A stretch of 64,000 bases of DNA from contig OY998180.1 in the NCBI GenBank assembly GCA_963921935.1, positions 207,246,744 to 207,310,743 of the forward strand, read 5' to 3'. The translations under genes and the position numbers were made by a program. This DNA comes from Galeruca laticollis (taxonomy: Eukaryota; Arthropoda; Insecta; Coleoptera; Chrysomelidae). Numbering within the stretch: position 1 is the stretch's first letter; each line of letters begins with the position of its first letter. Shown piece after piece: positions 11,108 through 22,199 of this stretch. Under the pieces are notes generated by a model. That model was not told the origin of the DNA. It did no database searches and worked only from the letters and a program-made list of their open reading frames with translations.

Positions 11108-11575
11108 AGGGGGGGTTTCCACACACTGCGGAAGGCCAATCTTAAGGAGCTCCAATTCGCGTGTTCACGCAATGGTGTCTACAGCTGATGCTCTTACTCT
11201 TGTTGGTTTATTGTTAGCTGTCGAACGTAGTGGATATACTATGGAACGAATGTTGTGGACAAAAGAGTGGTTTCAGGAAAGGAAACTTTATTCCCATATA
11301 AATTTATTAAAAGAACCGAGGAAAGATAGGCACAATTGCGGATGGATGAGGACACATATCTTAGACTGTTATCATTGGTGACGCCGATCATTCAGTGTCG
11401 TCTCAAGGCCTTCACCCCTACACATCCTCCGATGGGCCTCAAGATGCGAAGAATTAGAGGTATTCGGATTTCCAGCCTCCAGAGATCAGAGCGCAGCCAC
11501 ATTAGGATTTTCCTCAAAACCTGACGCTTCGAGACAGGCTTTCGTATTTTCCCTTGAGTGTGGAACCGCCATTTT
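11108..11575 (+). mobile_element. PIF/Harbinger scrap with transposase N-terminus
   Basis: Short DNA element, about 470 bp. Inside, two overlapping frames at 11172-11424 give SGYTMERMLWTKEWFQER, then KLYSHINLL, then RMDEDTYLRLLSLVTPII. That is the region just before the DDE core of insect Harbinger transposases, whose consensus reads roughly LRMDEDTYxxLLxLVxPxI. The frame changes near 11336. The catalytic core and the MYB-like partner gene are gone. The ends GGGGGTTTCCACAC (about 11109) and GTGTGGAACCGCC (about 11558) are imperfect inverted repeats, so this may be a MITE-like deletion derivative. Element ends and target duplication are not certain. Confidence 0.6.
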
Positions 11576-12524
11576 AAACAGTTCGTATGTCTAGGTTATT
11601 AAATGTCGAATGATTGTTTCAATATTAGCAAAACACAGCGTTATCGCTACTAGTGTTGCTGGGTCAAAATATTATTTAATCTTATTTGAATTGTCAAAAA
11701 ATCCTTTTGATGTTAAATAAACGTACATATGAGATTAAATTATTTAACAGATATTTGTTTGTTATTAAGAACCTTATATTGGAGACGCGATGCAAAATAG
11801 TGAATACAGTTTTGAACTTGCAAGGTCGCAGTAAGATTGTTTTTATATAATGAAAATAAATAATTTTAATCTGATGGATTAGATAAATAGGAAAAATCTT
11901 ATTTTTTTCTAATATTTTTAACATTGGTACAAGTAATTGATCTTATTCACTTGTTACTTCATATTATATCTACTAATATCAATATTACGATATTTAAGAA
12001 TCGATAAAAAATTTACAATAGAACAATTTCAAAGTTATAGTTTGAAAAACAAATGCTTTCATGATGATAATTTATAAATATAATGGTTTTGTTCAAGATA
12101 GAAAAATGTCTGATACAATATAATAATTTTTTCTAGAATCTATATCCAAAGTAGACATTTGCGAACGTATTTGACAACGCAAACGTCATCTATTTCGAGG
12201 AATGTCACTTTGTCGCTCGCTCGCTCGCTCTCCTAATTATCAACTATCAATCAAATATGCATTGCTCAGAGTATCCAATGTCAACGAGGAAATGACATCT
12301 TTCATTTGAGTGAAAAATTTCCTAAATAATAATCGTATGTTAGCGTGAAGCAGCAAAAATGGAAGAAGAAAATTATTGTAGTGATTTTTCATGTACACAA
12401 GAAAATGATTAAAATTTGAAGTGAAACCAGGTAAAAGCTAATTCTGAAAAAAAGTGATTCTTTATTTTTGTTCAATTCTCTTAGTTGTGATTAGTTTCAT
12501 TTAATTGTGTGGTGTTAGTGTTTT
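11576..12524. other. Mostly featureless; short (CGCT)n
   Basis: AT-rich. Contains TCGCTCGCTCGCTCGCTC near 12212-12230. An ATG at 12359 opens an 18-codon ORF with no recognisable motif. Nothing else supported. Confidence 0.4.
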
Positions 12525-13440
12525 ACAACCACCTAATAACAAGCCAAGAGCTCGAAGACAACGTGAGTACAAATCGTCAATTAAGCGACTTTCAGAGGGA
12601 TCGAATTATTGGACAACAGGCAAGTTTTTCCTTAAGAGACGGTTAAACAGGAGCATCGTTACCGATGTTCGTTATTGGAGAAATTGGACAGTGGAGAGCC
12701 GTGAACATCGAAGGAGGAGGTCTAGCCTACCCAGAAGAATGACAGAGCATGAGGATTGACAGTTAAGGTTACTAGCTCTTAGAGACCGCCATAGTACGAC
12801 AAGGTCAGTGGGGAATGTTTTTCTGGCTGAAATTAAACATAGACTAACAATGCGCTCAGTATAACGTCGAATTCGTTGTTTTGGTCTGCAATTTTATCGT
12901 CTAAGTTTAATTTTATCTTTAACAAATAACCACCATGCTCGCAAACTAGAATCGTGCTATGAACGAACGAATTGGGAATACGAATGGAATAGAGTCGTTT
13001 TTCTGACGAGTTTAGATTTACGGGCTCATGATGGCCGTAGACGAGTCAGACGTCGCCGTGGAGAAAGACGGTTTTTACAATATACTTTGGAGCGAGTGTC
13101 TCCCCTTACTAGCGTGCTAATGATTTGTGATGCTATATTTGTATGCAGAAGAAGCTCGCTAGTATTTTTACGGGGGCATTTAACAGATCGAGATTACGTT
13201 TATAGATAATTTCTTGGAAACAGGTCTACCTTACTTACGGGCATTAAATAATGTACTTTTCCTGCAAGATATTGCTGTTACATGAAGCCCGTAACAATAT
13301 TCTCGGTTAGAGCCCCGTCTAGAGTGGTGAACGTCCCTATAACCAGTAAACTCGACCCAAATCGCAGCAGTAAACTGGAAAAATTTGTAAATTTGTAGAT
13401 AACTAGCCAGAGATGTACTAAGGATACACAACATTTTAAT
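12525..13440 (+). pseudogene. Tc1-like transposase relic A
   Basis: Cut-and-paste transposase of the Tc1 group in broken frames. An Arg-rich linker (EHRRRRSSLPRRMTEHED) and second HTH (LLALRDRHSTTRSVGNVF, later MRSV.RRIRCFGL) precede EWNRVVF and, one base out of frame, SDEFRF, the first catalytic Asp motif. RVRRRRGERRF and PLVFLRGHLT-like sequence (SSLVFLRGHLTDRDYV) follow. Near 13240-13275 FLQDIAV replaces the FQQDNA second-Asp motif. The last motif (SPDLxPIEHxW) is barely visible. First-HTH sequence is also degenerate. Many stops; dead. No ends identified. Confidence 0.72.
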
Positions 13441-13524
13441 CAAGATAACAAATGTGATTTATTTCTTACATTTTATATACAGTTTTATATTTCAGATTTC
13501 TTGTAAAAGTAAAATATTTCAAAA

Positions 13525-14817
13525 ATAAACGGTTTTAAAGACTAAAACTTTTCCGCATCTGTGATATTCTATCATAAAATTGTGACTTGTACACTTCGGG
13601 GGACGTATCGTGCTAACAAACCGAAATTTCTCCAAAAATAACCAAAAATGTAGTATATCTGGATTTATAGGACCCGCTGTACTCGCTCTAGTCAGCTGAA
13701 AATCAATAGGGTACATCTGTAACACCTTGAAAAATATCCAATTATAAAATTGGTCACTTGTATACACTCCAGAAGCTATATCGTGCTATCAACCCGAAAT
13801 TTATCCAAAAAGGACAAAAAATGTGGAACTTCAGGTACCATAGCACCCGTTGTACCAGCACTGGTGAGCTAAAAATCAATAAAGTCCATCTATAAGACGC
13901 CCTGAACAATATTCAATCATAAAATGGGTCACTTGTATACACGTTGGAGGCTGAAAATTCTCAAAAAATTACAAAAATTTGGTACCTCAAGTACCATAGC
14001 ACTCGTTGTACTGGCTTTAATGAGCTGAATATCAATAGGGTTCATCTTTGAGACGCCCTGTATAATATCCAATCATAAAATTGGTCACTTGTATATACTC
14101 CGGAGGCTGTATCGTGCTAACAAACTGAAATTTCTCCAAAAATGACAAAGTGTCGTACTTAAAGTACTATAGCACCTGTTGTACTAGCTGTGGTTGGCTG
14201 AAAATCAATAGGGTTCATCTGTGAGATGTTCTGAATAATATTCAATCATAAAATCGGCCACTTTTTGCACTCCGGAGGCTGTATCGTGCTAACAAACTGA
14301 AATTTCTCCAAAAATGACAAAAATGTCGTACTTAAAGTACTATAGCATCTGTTGTACTGGCTGTCGTGAGCTGAAAATTAATCTGTGAGATGTTCTGAAT
14401 AATAAAATCATAAAATCGGTCACTTTTTGCACTCCGGAGGCTGTATCGTGCTAACAAACTGAAATTTTTTAAAAAATGATGTACTTCAAGTACCATAGCA
14501 CCCGTTGTACCGGCTATTGTGAGCTGAATATAAATAGGGTTCATCTGTGAGATGTCCTGAACAATATTCAATCATAAAATTGGTGACTTGTTGCACTCCG
14601 GAGGCTGTATCGTGCTAACAAGACATGTAACGAAAAGTGGCCGACGATAACGACGACGACATACACACAGAATTTTTTTTCTACAAACCGTTTTTTCGTG
14701 TTGTTCTTGATGAAAAACGTAAAAATAACTCAAATTTTTTTTTCAAAATTCCAACTTTTTTGTGGGTAAACCAATACTTTTCTCGCATATTAGATAGGTT
14801 GGGCGGAAAAGTAATAA
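13525..14817 (+). repeat. Tandem-array element, copy B (7 units of ~165 bp)
   Basis: Seven head-to-tail units spaced 156-175 bp, judged from the landmark CACTCCGGAGGCTGTATCGT or its variants at 13592, 13765, 13940, 14096, 14268, 14430 and 14594. Entry sequence TAAACGGTTTTAAAGACTAA and exit sequence (ACGAAAAGTGGCCGACGATA through CATATTAGATAGGTTGGG) both recur, inverted, around copy C at 38.5-39.7 kb. The array therefore appears to move as part of a defined element about 1.3 kb long. No ORF is plausible inside. Helitron-type elements with central tandem repeats are the closest analogy I know, but no Helitron end is proven. Confidence 0.8.
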
Positions 14818-14876
14818 CTAACAACTTAAATCGTAATAAAGTCCAAACTGTAAATATGCTAACAAAATTCGTGCAA

Positions 14877-14908
14877 TTATGACATACTGTATCGTATTAT
14901 TTGTAAAG
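14877..14908 (+). repeat. 32 bp direct repeat, left copy
   Basis: TTATGACATACTGTATCGTA.. is identical over 32 bases to 15689-15720. The two copies bracket the minus-strand LINE RT fragment, as a target-site duplication of a 5'-truncated insertion would. Confidence 0.6.
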
Positions 14909-15165
14909 GTTGATTGTTAAAAATATTCTCACAACAACTGAAATAAACGATGTGAAAAATCAAAAAACATACCAGTGTAGCAAAACTGCAGATTGAAAAA
15001 TCTCATAAACCACATAGAAAACTGTTAAGAAAACCACTATGCACTTTGAAGCAATTAAAATGATCAATAAACATTGAAAATCACTTAATGTATGAGGAGC
15101 CAAATAATTACAACTTTGCCCTCACAAAGTCAACTACCCTTAAATTTTGGTATAAAACCCCTTAT

Positions 15166-15694
15166 TTATTTAACAATTTCTATTATTTGTAGTTCCCAGC
15201 GAAGATGTCGATCGATGTTAACACCAAGATACTTTATACTTTCGGCTTCCGTAATTTCTTGACTGCAGACTATATTTAATGGACCTAAATGCGGTAAGTA
15301 AGAGGAATATGAAGTGAATGGTAAATAACAACTTTTATTGTAGTTAAGTGTTAGTTTATTGTACTGGAACCATTTAGAAATTTGCAGAAAGTCTTTTACA
15401 ATGTTTTCTTATAATTCTTCCCAAGTCGGGGCAGAATATATAATGACCGTATCGTCAGCAAAACTTATTATTTTTTCCGTTGAGTTGATGGAAAATAAAC
15501 TGTTCGCATATAAAATAAAAAGAAGCGGACCTAAAACGGTTCCTTGTGGAACTTCAACTTTAATTTTCTCTTGTATGCTGATCGTATCGTTAACTTGTAC
15601 ATATTGCACTATATCTGAAATATAGCTTTTTATTAAGTTATACGGATTTCCTCTTATTCCATATTTGCTTAACTTGTTGAGACATTTTTTATGA
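15166..15694 (-). pseudogene. Jockey-group LINE reverse transcriptase fragment
   Basis: About 176 codons on the minus strand, open except for one in-frame TAA after SAPTWEEL. Order: CLNKLSKYGIRGNPYNLIKS (thumb side of motif A), VEVPQGTVLGPLLFILYANS (motif B), IISFADDTVIIY (motif C, catalytic DD), WFQYNKLTLNYNKS, and EAESIKYLGVNIDRHLRW, then a TAA. This is the palm/thumb of a jockey/CR1-type RT. Motif A and all upstream domains are cut off at the right-hand 32 bp repeat, as in a 5' truncation. The region after YLGV..W is not coding, so an internal deletion is also likely. Confidence 0.83.
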
Positions 15695-15720
15695 CATACT
15701 GTATCGTATTATTTGTAAAG
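15689..15720 (+). repeat. 32 bp direct repeat, right copy
   Basis: Identical to 14877-14908. Sits exactly at the truncated 5' end of the LINE fragment. Confidence 0.6.
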
Positions 15721-16677
15721 ATTAATTTCCGATATAGATTAGGTGGCTCTATCCCTTTATCTTGAAAGATATTCTATTTAGGAACAAAAATTAAATACAA
15801 AGTATTATTGTTTATAAGTAAACTTATGTATTATATACCTGTTACTCATACAGGATGCTCAGTTTTCCATGGCCAGCAATTAAATCTTAAAAATTAAATG
15901 GGACACCCAGTATATTATTTTGGATATGGATTTCTCATAAAGACTTTCAATAATATATTATATAGCTATTTCTCGTGGTTTAAGGTTTAACAGCCGTTTG
16001 ATTTATTTTTTTGCTAAAAACGTATTTATTTAAGGTAGGTAGTAGGAAAAAATATAAGTACCATATTTGGTGAACCTGCAATTTTAATATTAAAGATAAT
16101 ACCACAACATATAAGTCTAGTTGTTTCCTTTGTGTGATGTCAGAAATTGATCCGATAGAGATATATAAGATCACGTATAAGTCAATTAAAATTAAATTAA
16201 ATTTTTTATCTTTGCCAATTTCGATTGCTCATAAAAAATTAAGGTAACTTTGTATAACATTTTTTATGCAATAAATGGGTTTAATTTAACTATATTTCTA
16301 GATTTTTCGAAAAATCTTACAAGCATCTATAATTTTAAAATTAAATTAATAAACGTTGAAAAGAATGTTTGTCCAAAAGTTTGGAAACTCATTTGTTTTT
16401 AAACAAAACAAAATATAGCTGATTACAAATAATAAAATCTAGATTTACGACCTTTAATGAAATTTTCACAAAAACAATGATTATATTATGTATATAACAT
16501 TCCACATTCATAAAGTTTTTTCCTGATTTTGAAGAAACACCTGTTTTATATAATCTATCAGGTATTTTCTCTAATGCGATAGTTAAATTTTATTTAAATT
16601 ATTTTATGCTTTCTTTGTTGATGTTAATTGATTTTCAACAGTCAGAGAGGAAAATTTGCTTATTTCTACCTCAGAAA
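15721..16677. other. Mostly featureless; Tc1-like end motif
   Basis: AT-rich. Near 16376 GTCCAAAAGTTTGGAAACTC resembles the terminal motif of Tc1-like elements (compare 60371 and 22480). No transposase coding adjacent. Confidence 0.35.
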
Positions 16678-16866
16678 TAATTTCCATAGGTCATAAAATA
16701 AAATCCAATGTAATTTCTAAGGACAACTGTATTCTAAAATCTTTTTCGAAGGACCAGTGGATTTTTAATCCACAAATCACAAATTATTACAATAATTGGA
16801 ATAGTAATCTTCTTACTTGGCGCACATAATACACAATGGACAATGACATCTCTTTCAACAAACTCA
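16678..16866 (+). repeat. 190 bp direct repeat flanking BEL fragment, left copy
   Basis: Nearly identical to 17433-17622. Starts TAATTTCCATAGG and ends ..TTTCAACAAACTCA. BEL coding sequence begins immediately inside it. Confidence 0.75.
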
Positions 16867-17453
16867 ACAACGACCTTTTGATTATGCCCTTTGGAGGAAT
16901 GCCTCTAGTAATTAAATGTGCAGGATTAATTTTTGAATCTATGTGCCGCCACAGACAGTTGGAAGTTAAATTTAGAATTTCAGAAACTCTGTTTGACACA
17001 AAAATAGTCCACCTAGACCTAGAAGGATGTGATTTTAGCCAACACAAAGACTATTTGAGAATCTGTCCACAAATTCGTAATAATTGTAGGAATTTTATTT
17101 TTAAAAATTGAAATTATTTTTGTAATCAAATTTGCTAAGACTGCAGCACATAAATCAAGACGTGCTAGTGTAATAGTTTTTAAAGGGGTTACTCTACTTT
17201 TTGAAGCTATAAAATTACAAGAAATCAAACCATTGTCATAGAATGCACGAATATAAACAACAGTACCATATGCCTTTAAGCTACTATCGGAAAATCCATG
17301 AAATTCAATTTTCACAATTTTATTTTTGAAGAAAATGTATCTAGGGATTAATAACTGAGAAAGTTCATGAATATGTGAAATGAAATTTGTCCACTGATGT
17401 AGAAGTTCAGAGTTTAATTCATCATCCCAACCTAATTTCCATAGGTCGTAAAA
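16838..17453 (-). pseudogene. BEL/Pao Pol fragment (RNase H region)
   Basis: Part of the polyprotein of a BEL/Pao LTR retrotransposon on the minus strand. FYDLWKLGWDDELN near 17450-17410 and IPRYIFFKNKIVKIEFHGFS lead into FSDSSLKAYGTVVYIRAF and SRVTPLKTITLARLDLCAAV, the RNase H segment that characterises this family. NLWTDSQIVFVL (an RNase H Asp) follows. After one frameshift at about 17030 come HPSRSRWTIFVSNRVSEI and RHIDSKINPAHLITRGIPPK, the usual run toward the integrase. Nothing else of the element is present, since both sides stop at the 190 bp repeats. Confidence 0.85.
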
Positions 17454-17622
17454 TAAAATCCAATGTAATTTCTAAAGACAACTGTATTCTAAAATCTTTT
17501 TCGAATGACCAGTTGGTTTTTAATCCACAAATAACAAATTATTACAATAATTGGAATAGTAATCTTCTTAATTGGCGCACAATAATACACAGTGGACAAT
17601 GACATATCTTTCAACAAACTCA
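17433..17622 (+). repeat. 190 bp direct repeat flanking BEL fragment, right copy
   Basis: Partner of 16678-16866. Part of it (17433-17453) also encodes FYDLWKL of the BEL fragment, so the repeat includes BEL-derived sequence. A 71-codon plus-strand reading frame across it is probably fortuitous. Confidence 0.7.
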
Positions 17623-17729
17623 GATAAGCAAACTTCACTTTTTTCTTTTACCGCTTGATTGGTAAAAATAAAATTGAAAGGAATAATTGTCAAAAATATT
17701 AAAGAATGTTTGAACTAATTTCAAACAGG

Positions 17730-18200
17730 TGTTATTTAGTCGCACTTGCATTGACACGCGATGGTTGTGACATTGTTTGTATACAAAAGATTCTGATTAC
17801 AAGTCTACTGATGATGGCAAAACGAGTTTATATAGAGAAACACTCGTAGTCTACGTAAGGAAGGATCCTTCTAATGTCTCCACTATTCCCTTGCTAGAAA
17901 ACTCAGAAGCACCATAGACTATATTGAAGAAGACGAATGAAAAATTGTTCATAAACCAATGACAAAATCTCATTGGAAGTGATGAATCAAAATTTTAAAT
18001 GTTCCGATTCAACAGACGTGTATTTGTAGGCAGGTTATAACAAGAAACCTGTACAGTAACTACTAACAAACGTGGTGAAGGTAATGGCATAGTTTGGGGT
18101 GGTTTTGACAACTTAGAAATCTTTTGAGGATAGCCAGCTGACTAAACAATGAAGGCTATCTGAAATTTTTTAGGGTTTATGGTGTATGTTATTGTTCCTT
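17730..18200 (+). pseudogene. Tc1-like transposase relic B (central part)
   Basis: Heavily frameshifted Tc1-type transposase. ARKLRSTIDYIEED lies near 17895-17940. Around 17975 the first catalytic-Asp motif survives as GSDESKF with one extra base. Then KPV and, near 18065, KRGEGNGIVWGGFDN corresponds to the KHGGGSVMVWGCFS block. LNNEGYLKFFRVYG near 18140-18190 corresponds to the LNSEGYLxIL region. The second Asp and final Glu motifs are missing. Upstream at 17735 a stretch similar to 60547-60570 suggests the same family's 5' leader. Confidence 0.6.
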
Positions 18201-18595
18201 CTTTAATTTTTAACGGGATAATGTGAAGTCTGCTCCTGGCCGCTTTACGGAACAAACAGGAATTATAGTGAGTGCTAAATTTACTGTGGAAAATTATGCA
18301 ACAAAAATATATATATATATAAGAATAATAACATGAGCTAAACATATCAGGATGAGTAAAGCAAAGAACTACTACTTACGTATGAGAATTTCATAATTGT
18401 TGTTAAAATCCGTAACCTGTAAATAAACTTATCAGTCGAATAATTAACATAAAGATAAGGAATTTAATTTGGATTAGCAAAAAGACAGGCCCGGTCCGAG
18501 GAGAATTTCTCACACACAAGCTTGTGTGTGTGAATTGTAGGTCGAACTAAGTAAATCTGCAGTACATTGAACTCGAGACACGAAACTTGTCTGAA
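18201..18595. other. Featureless; short (TA)n
   Basis: Contains ATATATATATATAT near 18308-18321 and an untranslated leader-like stretch before the LINE ORF1. No coding signal. Confidence 0.4.
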
Positions 18596-19290
18596 ATGGA
18601 ACAGTTAATGAACAAACTGGAAGAAATAGATGCAAGGAATGCTAGAATTGAAAATAAAATAGATGGGATGTATTAACAAATTAACTACTAAAGAAAGAAA
18701 ATATGCAATTAAAAATGGAAAATGTTGACTTGAGAGGAGAAACGGAATATTTAACTGAAAAGATCATACTTATTGAAAAGAGTCCAAGGAAGAAAAATGT
18801 TATAACGCATGGGATCATGGAGGAGGAACAGGAAAGCCAGATAGTTAGAAAATAAATTAAAGAACATTATTCGTAAAGTGAACAGCACGATTGATGTAAA
18901 AACCAATGTAATTGAATTCAGTAGAATTGGTAAAAACAATAAAAAAGACCTATTTTGGTGGAAATAAAAGATTGGGATAAGAAAATTATATCCTAAAAGA
19001 AGTAAATAAGTTAAAAGGGGCAACAATATACATCAACGAAGATTGCCCCAAAGAAATACTACAGTAGAGAAAGAATTTGATCAGGTACATGACAGTGGAC
19101 AAAGAGTGAAACTGGTTTACAACAGATTATATGTAAATAGGCAAGAGTATAAATTAACAGACTTACAGCAGGGTAGGGGAACAGATAACGAATCCCAGAA
19201 TGAGAGAAAGAGGTCCGCTAGCATGCGATCCCCAAAAGGGCACTCAGAAGAACAATTCACAAAAATAATAAATGCCTGAATGGAAATAAT
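18596..19290 (+). pseudogene. LINE ORF1 relic (coiled coil, nucleic-acid chaperone type)
   Basis: Starts MEQLMNKLEEIDARNARIEN (a heptad-rich coiled-coil start, 18596) and breaks soon after. Recoverable stretches in three frames include KNVITHGIMEEEQE, DVKTNVIEFSRIGKN, ATIYINEDCPKEIL and, from 19090, GQRVKLVYNRLYVNRQEYKL, ending in a Lys/Arg-rich tail. Coiled coil, an NxVIxGI motif, an I.EFxRxG motif and a basic tail make up the ORF1 layout of L1/RTE-like insect LINEs. The protein would bind element RNA. Several stops and frameshifts. It is followed closely by the endonuclease start of ORF2 in the same orientation. Confidence 0.6.
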
Positions 19291-19742
19291 ACCCAAACTA
19301 AAATTAAAAACACAAAAAGGAACAAAAGGTGAGCCATCAATTAGACTAGGTACATGGAATGTCACCACATTCCAGGCAAACTGGAAGAAGTTTCGAGAGA
19401 AATGAAAAGATATGATATAGATATTTTAGCTCTACAAGAAACGAGATGGAAAGAGGAGAGTGCAATAAAGAAGAAAAACTGCACATTTTACTATTCATGA
19501 GAAAAACAACAAGAGCTAAAATAATCGAATTTAAAGCAATCAACGGAAGAATATAGACAAAAATATTGGACACATTACTTCAAAGAGATGTTTAAAAATA
19601 AAGAAGAAAATATAGAGAACACAAACGAGAGTCGTGAGAGAGAAGTAGAAGAACCGCCAACATATGAAGAATTCAAGGAAATAATTAATGAACTAAAACA
19701 AAAAAAGAGCCTCAGGTCCTGTTCAGATCGTGAACGAATTAA

Positions 19743-21086
19743 CACGTTCGCGACGGCACCTTATTTTAGAAGTATTCCCTGTAGCCGATATTTTTTTAAC
19801 TAACCGGCAAAAGCTCACAAATACGAGATCAAGCTATATAAAATTTGCACCCCGGAGGGATATACGTACGATTTGCGTATTTATGCAGGAAAAAACAATG
19901 CAAACGTTCCTGAACACGGACATACCTACACTATTTGCCTCGAGCTTAATTATTACACAAGCTTGAAACTGTGTAAAGATCTTCTTTCATCCAATACTTA
20001 TGTTTGTGGAACGCTGAAATCCAATAGAAAAGGAAACCCTCAGACAGTGTGCCAAAAGAAACTTAGAAAAGGCGGAATATATGGGGAGCAAAATAAGGAC
20101 GGAATACGTGAAGTGAAATGGGTTGACAAACGTCCTGTTCCAATGACGAGTACAGTGACTAGCTATACGACAGGCTTATAAGCCACAGGTCGGATAAATC
20201 GGAAAGGAGAGGATGTTGCAAAACCTCCTGCTGTGATAGCGTACAATAAGGCGAAAAAGAAAGTAGGCGTGTCGGACCAAATGTCATCCTAACATACCTG
20301 CCTCAGAAAAACAATCAAATGGTATAACAAAGTTTCATTCGAGGTATTTCTTGGCACGTGCGTTGTAAATAGTTGGGTGATTTTCAACAATTTTGGTAAC
20401 AATCCGAAAAATTTGGACATCCTTCAAGTTCGGGAAAGAGGCATACGAGGATCAAACAGCGATGGCGGAAGATGCCCCACAACCTCCAAAAAAGAAAGCA
20501 TGACTATCTAAGCAACACATAAAATGTTGAAATATGAAGGAAATGTGGATCCTGCTACAAAAAAATGTATGCTGAGAAAGGGGCCAAGGAAGCTCGCAGT
20601 AAAGCAAAAAGGGTTATTACATTTTGTGACGATTGTCCGGGTAAACCGACACTGTGTTTGCCGTGTTTCAATGAAATTCATAAATAACTCTCTTTCGGTG
20701 AATTTCTGATTTATTTTGTATTTGATTTATTAGGTACTTTCATTTGTTTTTTTATATTCTTTTCTTTGTTTTATTATAGTTATGTTGAAACTTGACCTAT
20801 AGAATACACTTATGTACTCTAATTTCTTAGGTATTATTTGATTTACTAATTTAGATATAATAAATACTTTGCGTTTGAGTGTTTTGAGTTATATATCAAA
20901 AACCAACATCAATCGGTGCCGGATGCGCCACCGGTGTAACACCCACTTACGTGTACCTATTCTACAGCCGTAGGCTCGATATTGCATACATTTCTCTTGT
21001 CCGTAGTTAGAAACAGTTTATAGCAATGTGCCACCGGTGGACACTCCGGCTGCATGTAATACATGCGGTGCTCCGTCGCGAACGTG
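19743..21086 (+). mobile_element. piggyBac element 1, inside LINE ORF2
   Basis: 1344 bp with 14 bp perfect terminal inverted repeats CACGTTCGCGACGG and target duplication TTAA at 19739-19742 and 21087-21090, as the piggyBac family requires. It carries a deleted transposase (19816-20687). The 3' third holds repeated GCCACCGGTG motifs (20927 and 21031), possible subterminal binding sites. Non-autonomous by deletion, but the ends are in good shape. Confidence 0.9.
19816..20687 (+). pseudogene. piggyBac transposase, internally deleted
   Basis: DDE-type transposase of TTAA-specific elements. From 19816: HKYEIKLYKICTPEGYTYDL and LRIYAGKNNANVPEHGHTY. The region with a catalytic Asp (LVTDNYYTS) is partly deleted, so CLEL runs directly into NYYTSLKLCKDLLSSNTYVC. 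LKSNRKG, KWVDKRPVPMTSTV, then shifted VIAYNKAKKKVGVSDQMSS and TCLRKTIKWYNKVSFEV follow. The C-terminal cysteine-rich finger reads TFCDDCPGKPTLCLPCFNEI and ends HK then stop at 20687. The N-terminal half is missing. Frameshifts near 20180, 20290 and 20460-20600. Confidence 0.88.
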
Positions 21087-22199
21087 TTAATAAAGACTGG
21101 AGGAGAAAAATTACAAAAAACAATCTATAAGTTAATAACCGTAATATGGGAAGAAGAAGATATGTCTGTGGCATGAATAACACCAATACTAAAGAAAGGA
21201 GATCCACAATGCCAAAGCTATAGATGTATAACACTGCTTAATACAACTTACAAAATATTTGCAACACTTACACGATGAAAGTTAACTAGATATGCTGAAA
21301 GAACAATTGGACCATATCAACATGGATTTTGGGAAAATAGGTCGACCATAGATGCAATACACATTGTAACACAGACAATAGAAAAATGCTACGAACATGA
21401 TATAGACTTACATGTAATATTTATAGATTTTAAACAGGCATTTGATAGTGTCTCCCGAAGGAAACTATTACAGGATATGAAAGAGTTGGCAATACCATCA
21501 AAGTTCATCAGTTTAACAAAAATATCTATGGAACAATCAAAGGCAAGAGTAATAACAAGCGAAGAAGTCGCGGAAGAAATATCGATTGAAACAGGAGTAA
21601 GACAAGGAGACACCCTATCCACCACACTCTTCAACATTGCCTTGGACGGAGCAGTAAGGCAGACTGAAATAAATCGAACAATTGCGCAAACTTCAACGCA
21701 GGCAGTAGCATATGCCGACGATATAGCAACAGACAAGAGAAGCATGGAAAACGCATTGTTAACTCTCATAAGAGAGGATTACAAATTAAAGAAGAGAAGA
21801 CAAAATACCTCATATACTCAAGAAGAGAGAAACCGAACATAAAAAAGATAAAAATAGGGGAAAATTGTTTCGAAAAAGTGTCACTCTTTAAATATCTAGG
21901 GGTAATTATTACCAGCAATAATAATCGAAGCGAGGAAATAATCCAGCGAATACTAATGGGCAATAAAATATTCTGGAAGTAAAAAAAATCTGCAAGATTA
22001 ACATTTGAGCAAACAAACAAGGCTGAAAGTATATAAAGTGCCACAACGTCCAATTGTAACATATGCAGCGAAAGCAATGTGCCTCACAGCCAAGAACACA
22101 GAAAAACTAAAAATATTTGAAAGGAAAATCACAGGAAGAATGAACGGCCCCAAAAGAATAAATAACGATCAGTACAGGAGCCTAAACTTTTCTTCGTTT

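Larger units (their letters stand above)
19336..22190 (+). pseudogene. LINE ORF2 relic (APE endonuclease + RT), split by piggyBac
   Basis: Endonuclease start at about 19336: RLGTWNVTTFQ, shifted to LEEVSREMKRYDIDILALQE (the N and E of an APE-type fold). Most of the endonuclease is then deleted. RT leader near 19580-19740 has PPTYEEFKEIINELKQKK and SGPVQIVNEL, where a piggyBac element (19743-21086) interrupts it. Beyond it: YRCITLLNTTYKIF, DLHVIFIDFKQAFDSV (motif A, near 21402-21450), TGVRQGDTLSTTLFNIALDG (motif B), AVAYADDIAT (motif C, near 21705-21730), and SLFKYLGVIITSNN. The C-terminal part, to about 22190, is broken. Joining the TTAA flanks restores a continuous reading frame into VIWEEEDMSVA. 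Confidence 0.82.

Noticed and set aside
14332..14571. Open stretches within the tandem array (also 13519-13767)
   Set aside because: They differ from unit to unit in frame and length, so the array does not encode a repeated peptide.
13525..14817. CRISPR-like regular repetition
   Set aside because: The units are contiguous ~165 bp tandem repeats with no short repeat/variable spacer pattern, and the DNA is eukaryotic.
17387..17602. 71-codon plus-strand open stretch in the 190 bp repeat
   Set aside because: The same repeat has BEL coding on the other strand at its edge, and the plus-strand frame is broken in the left copy.
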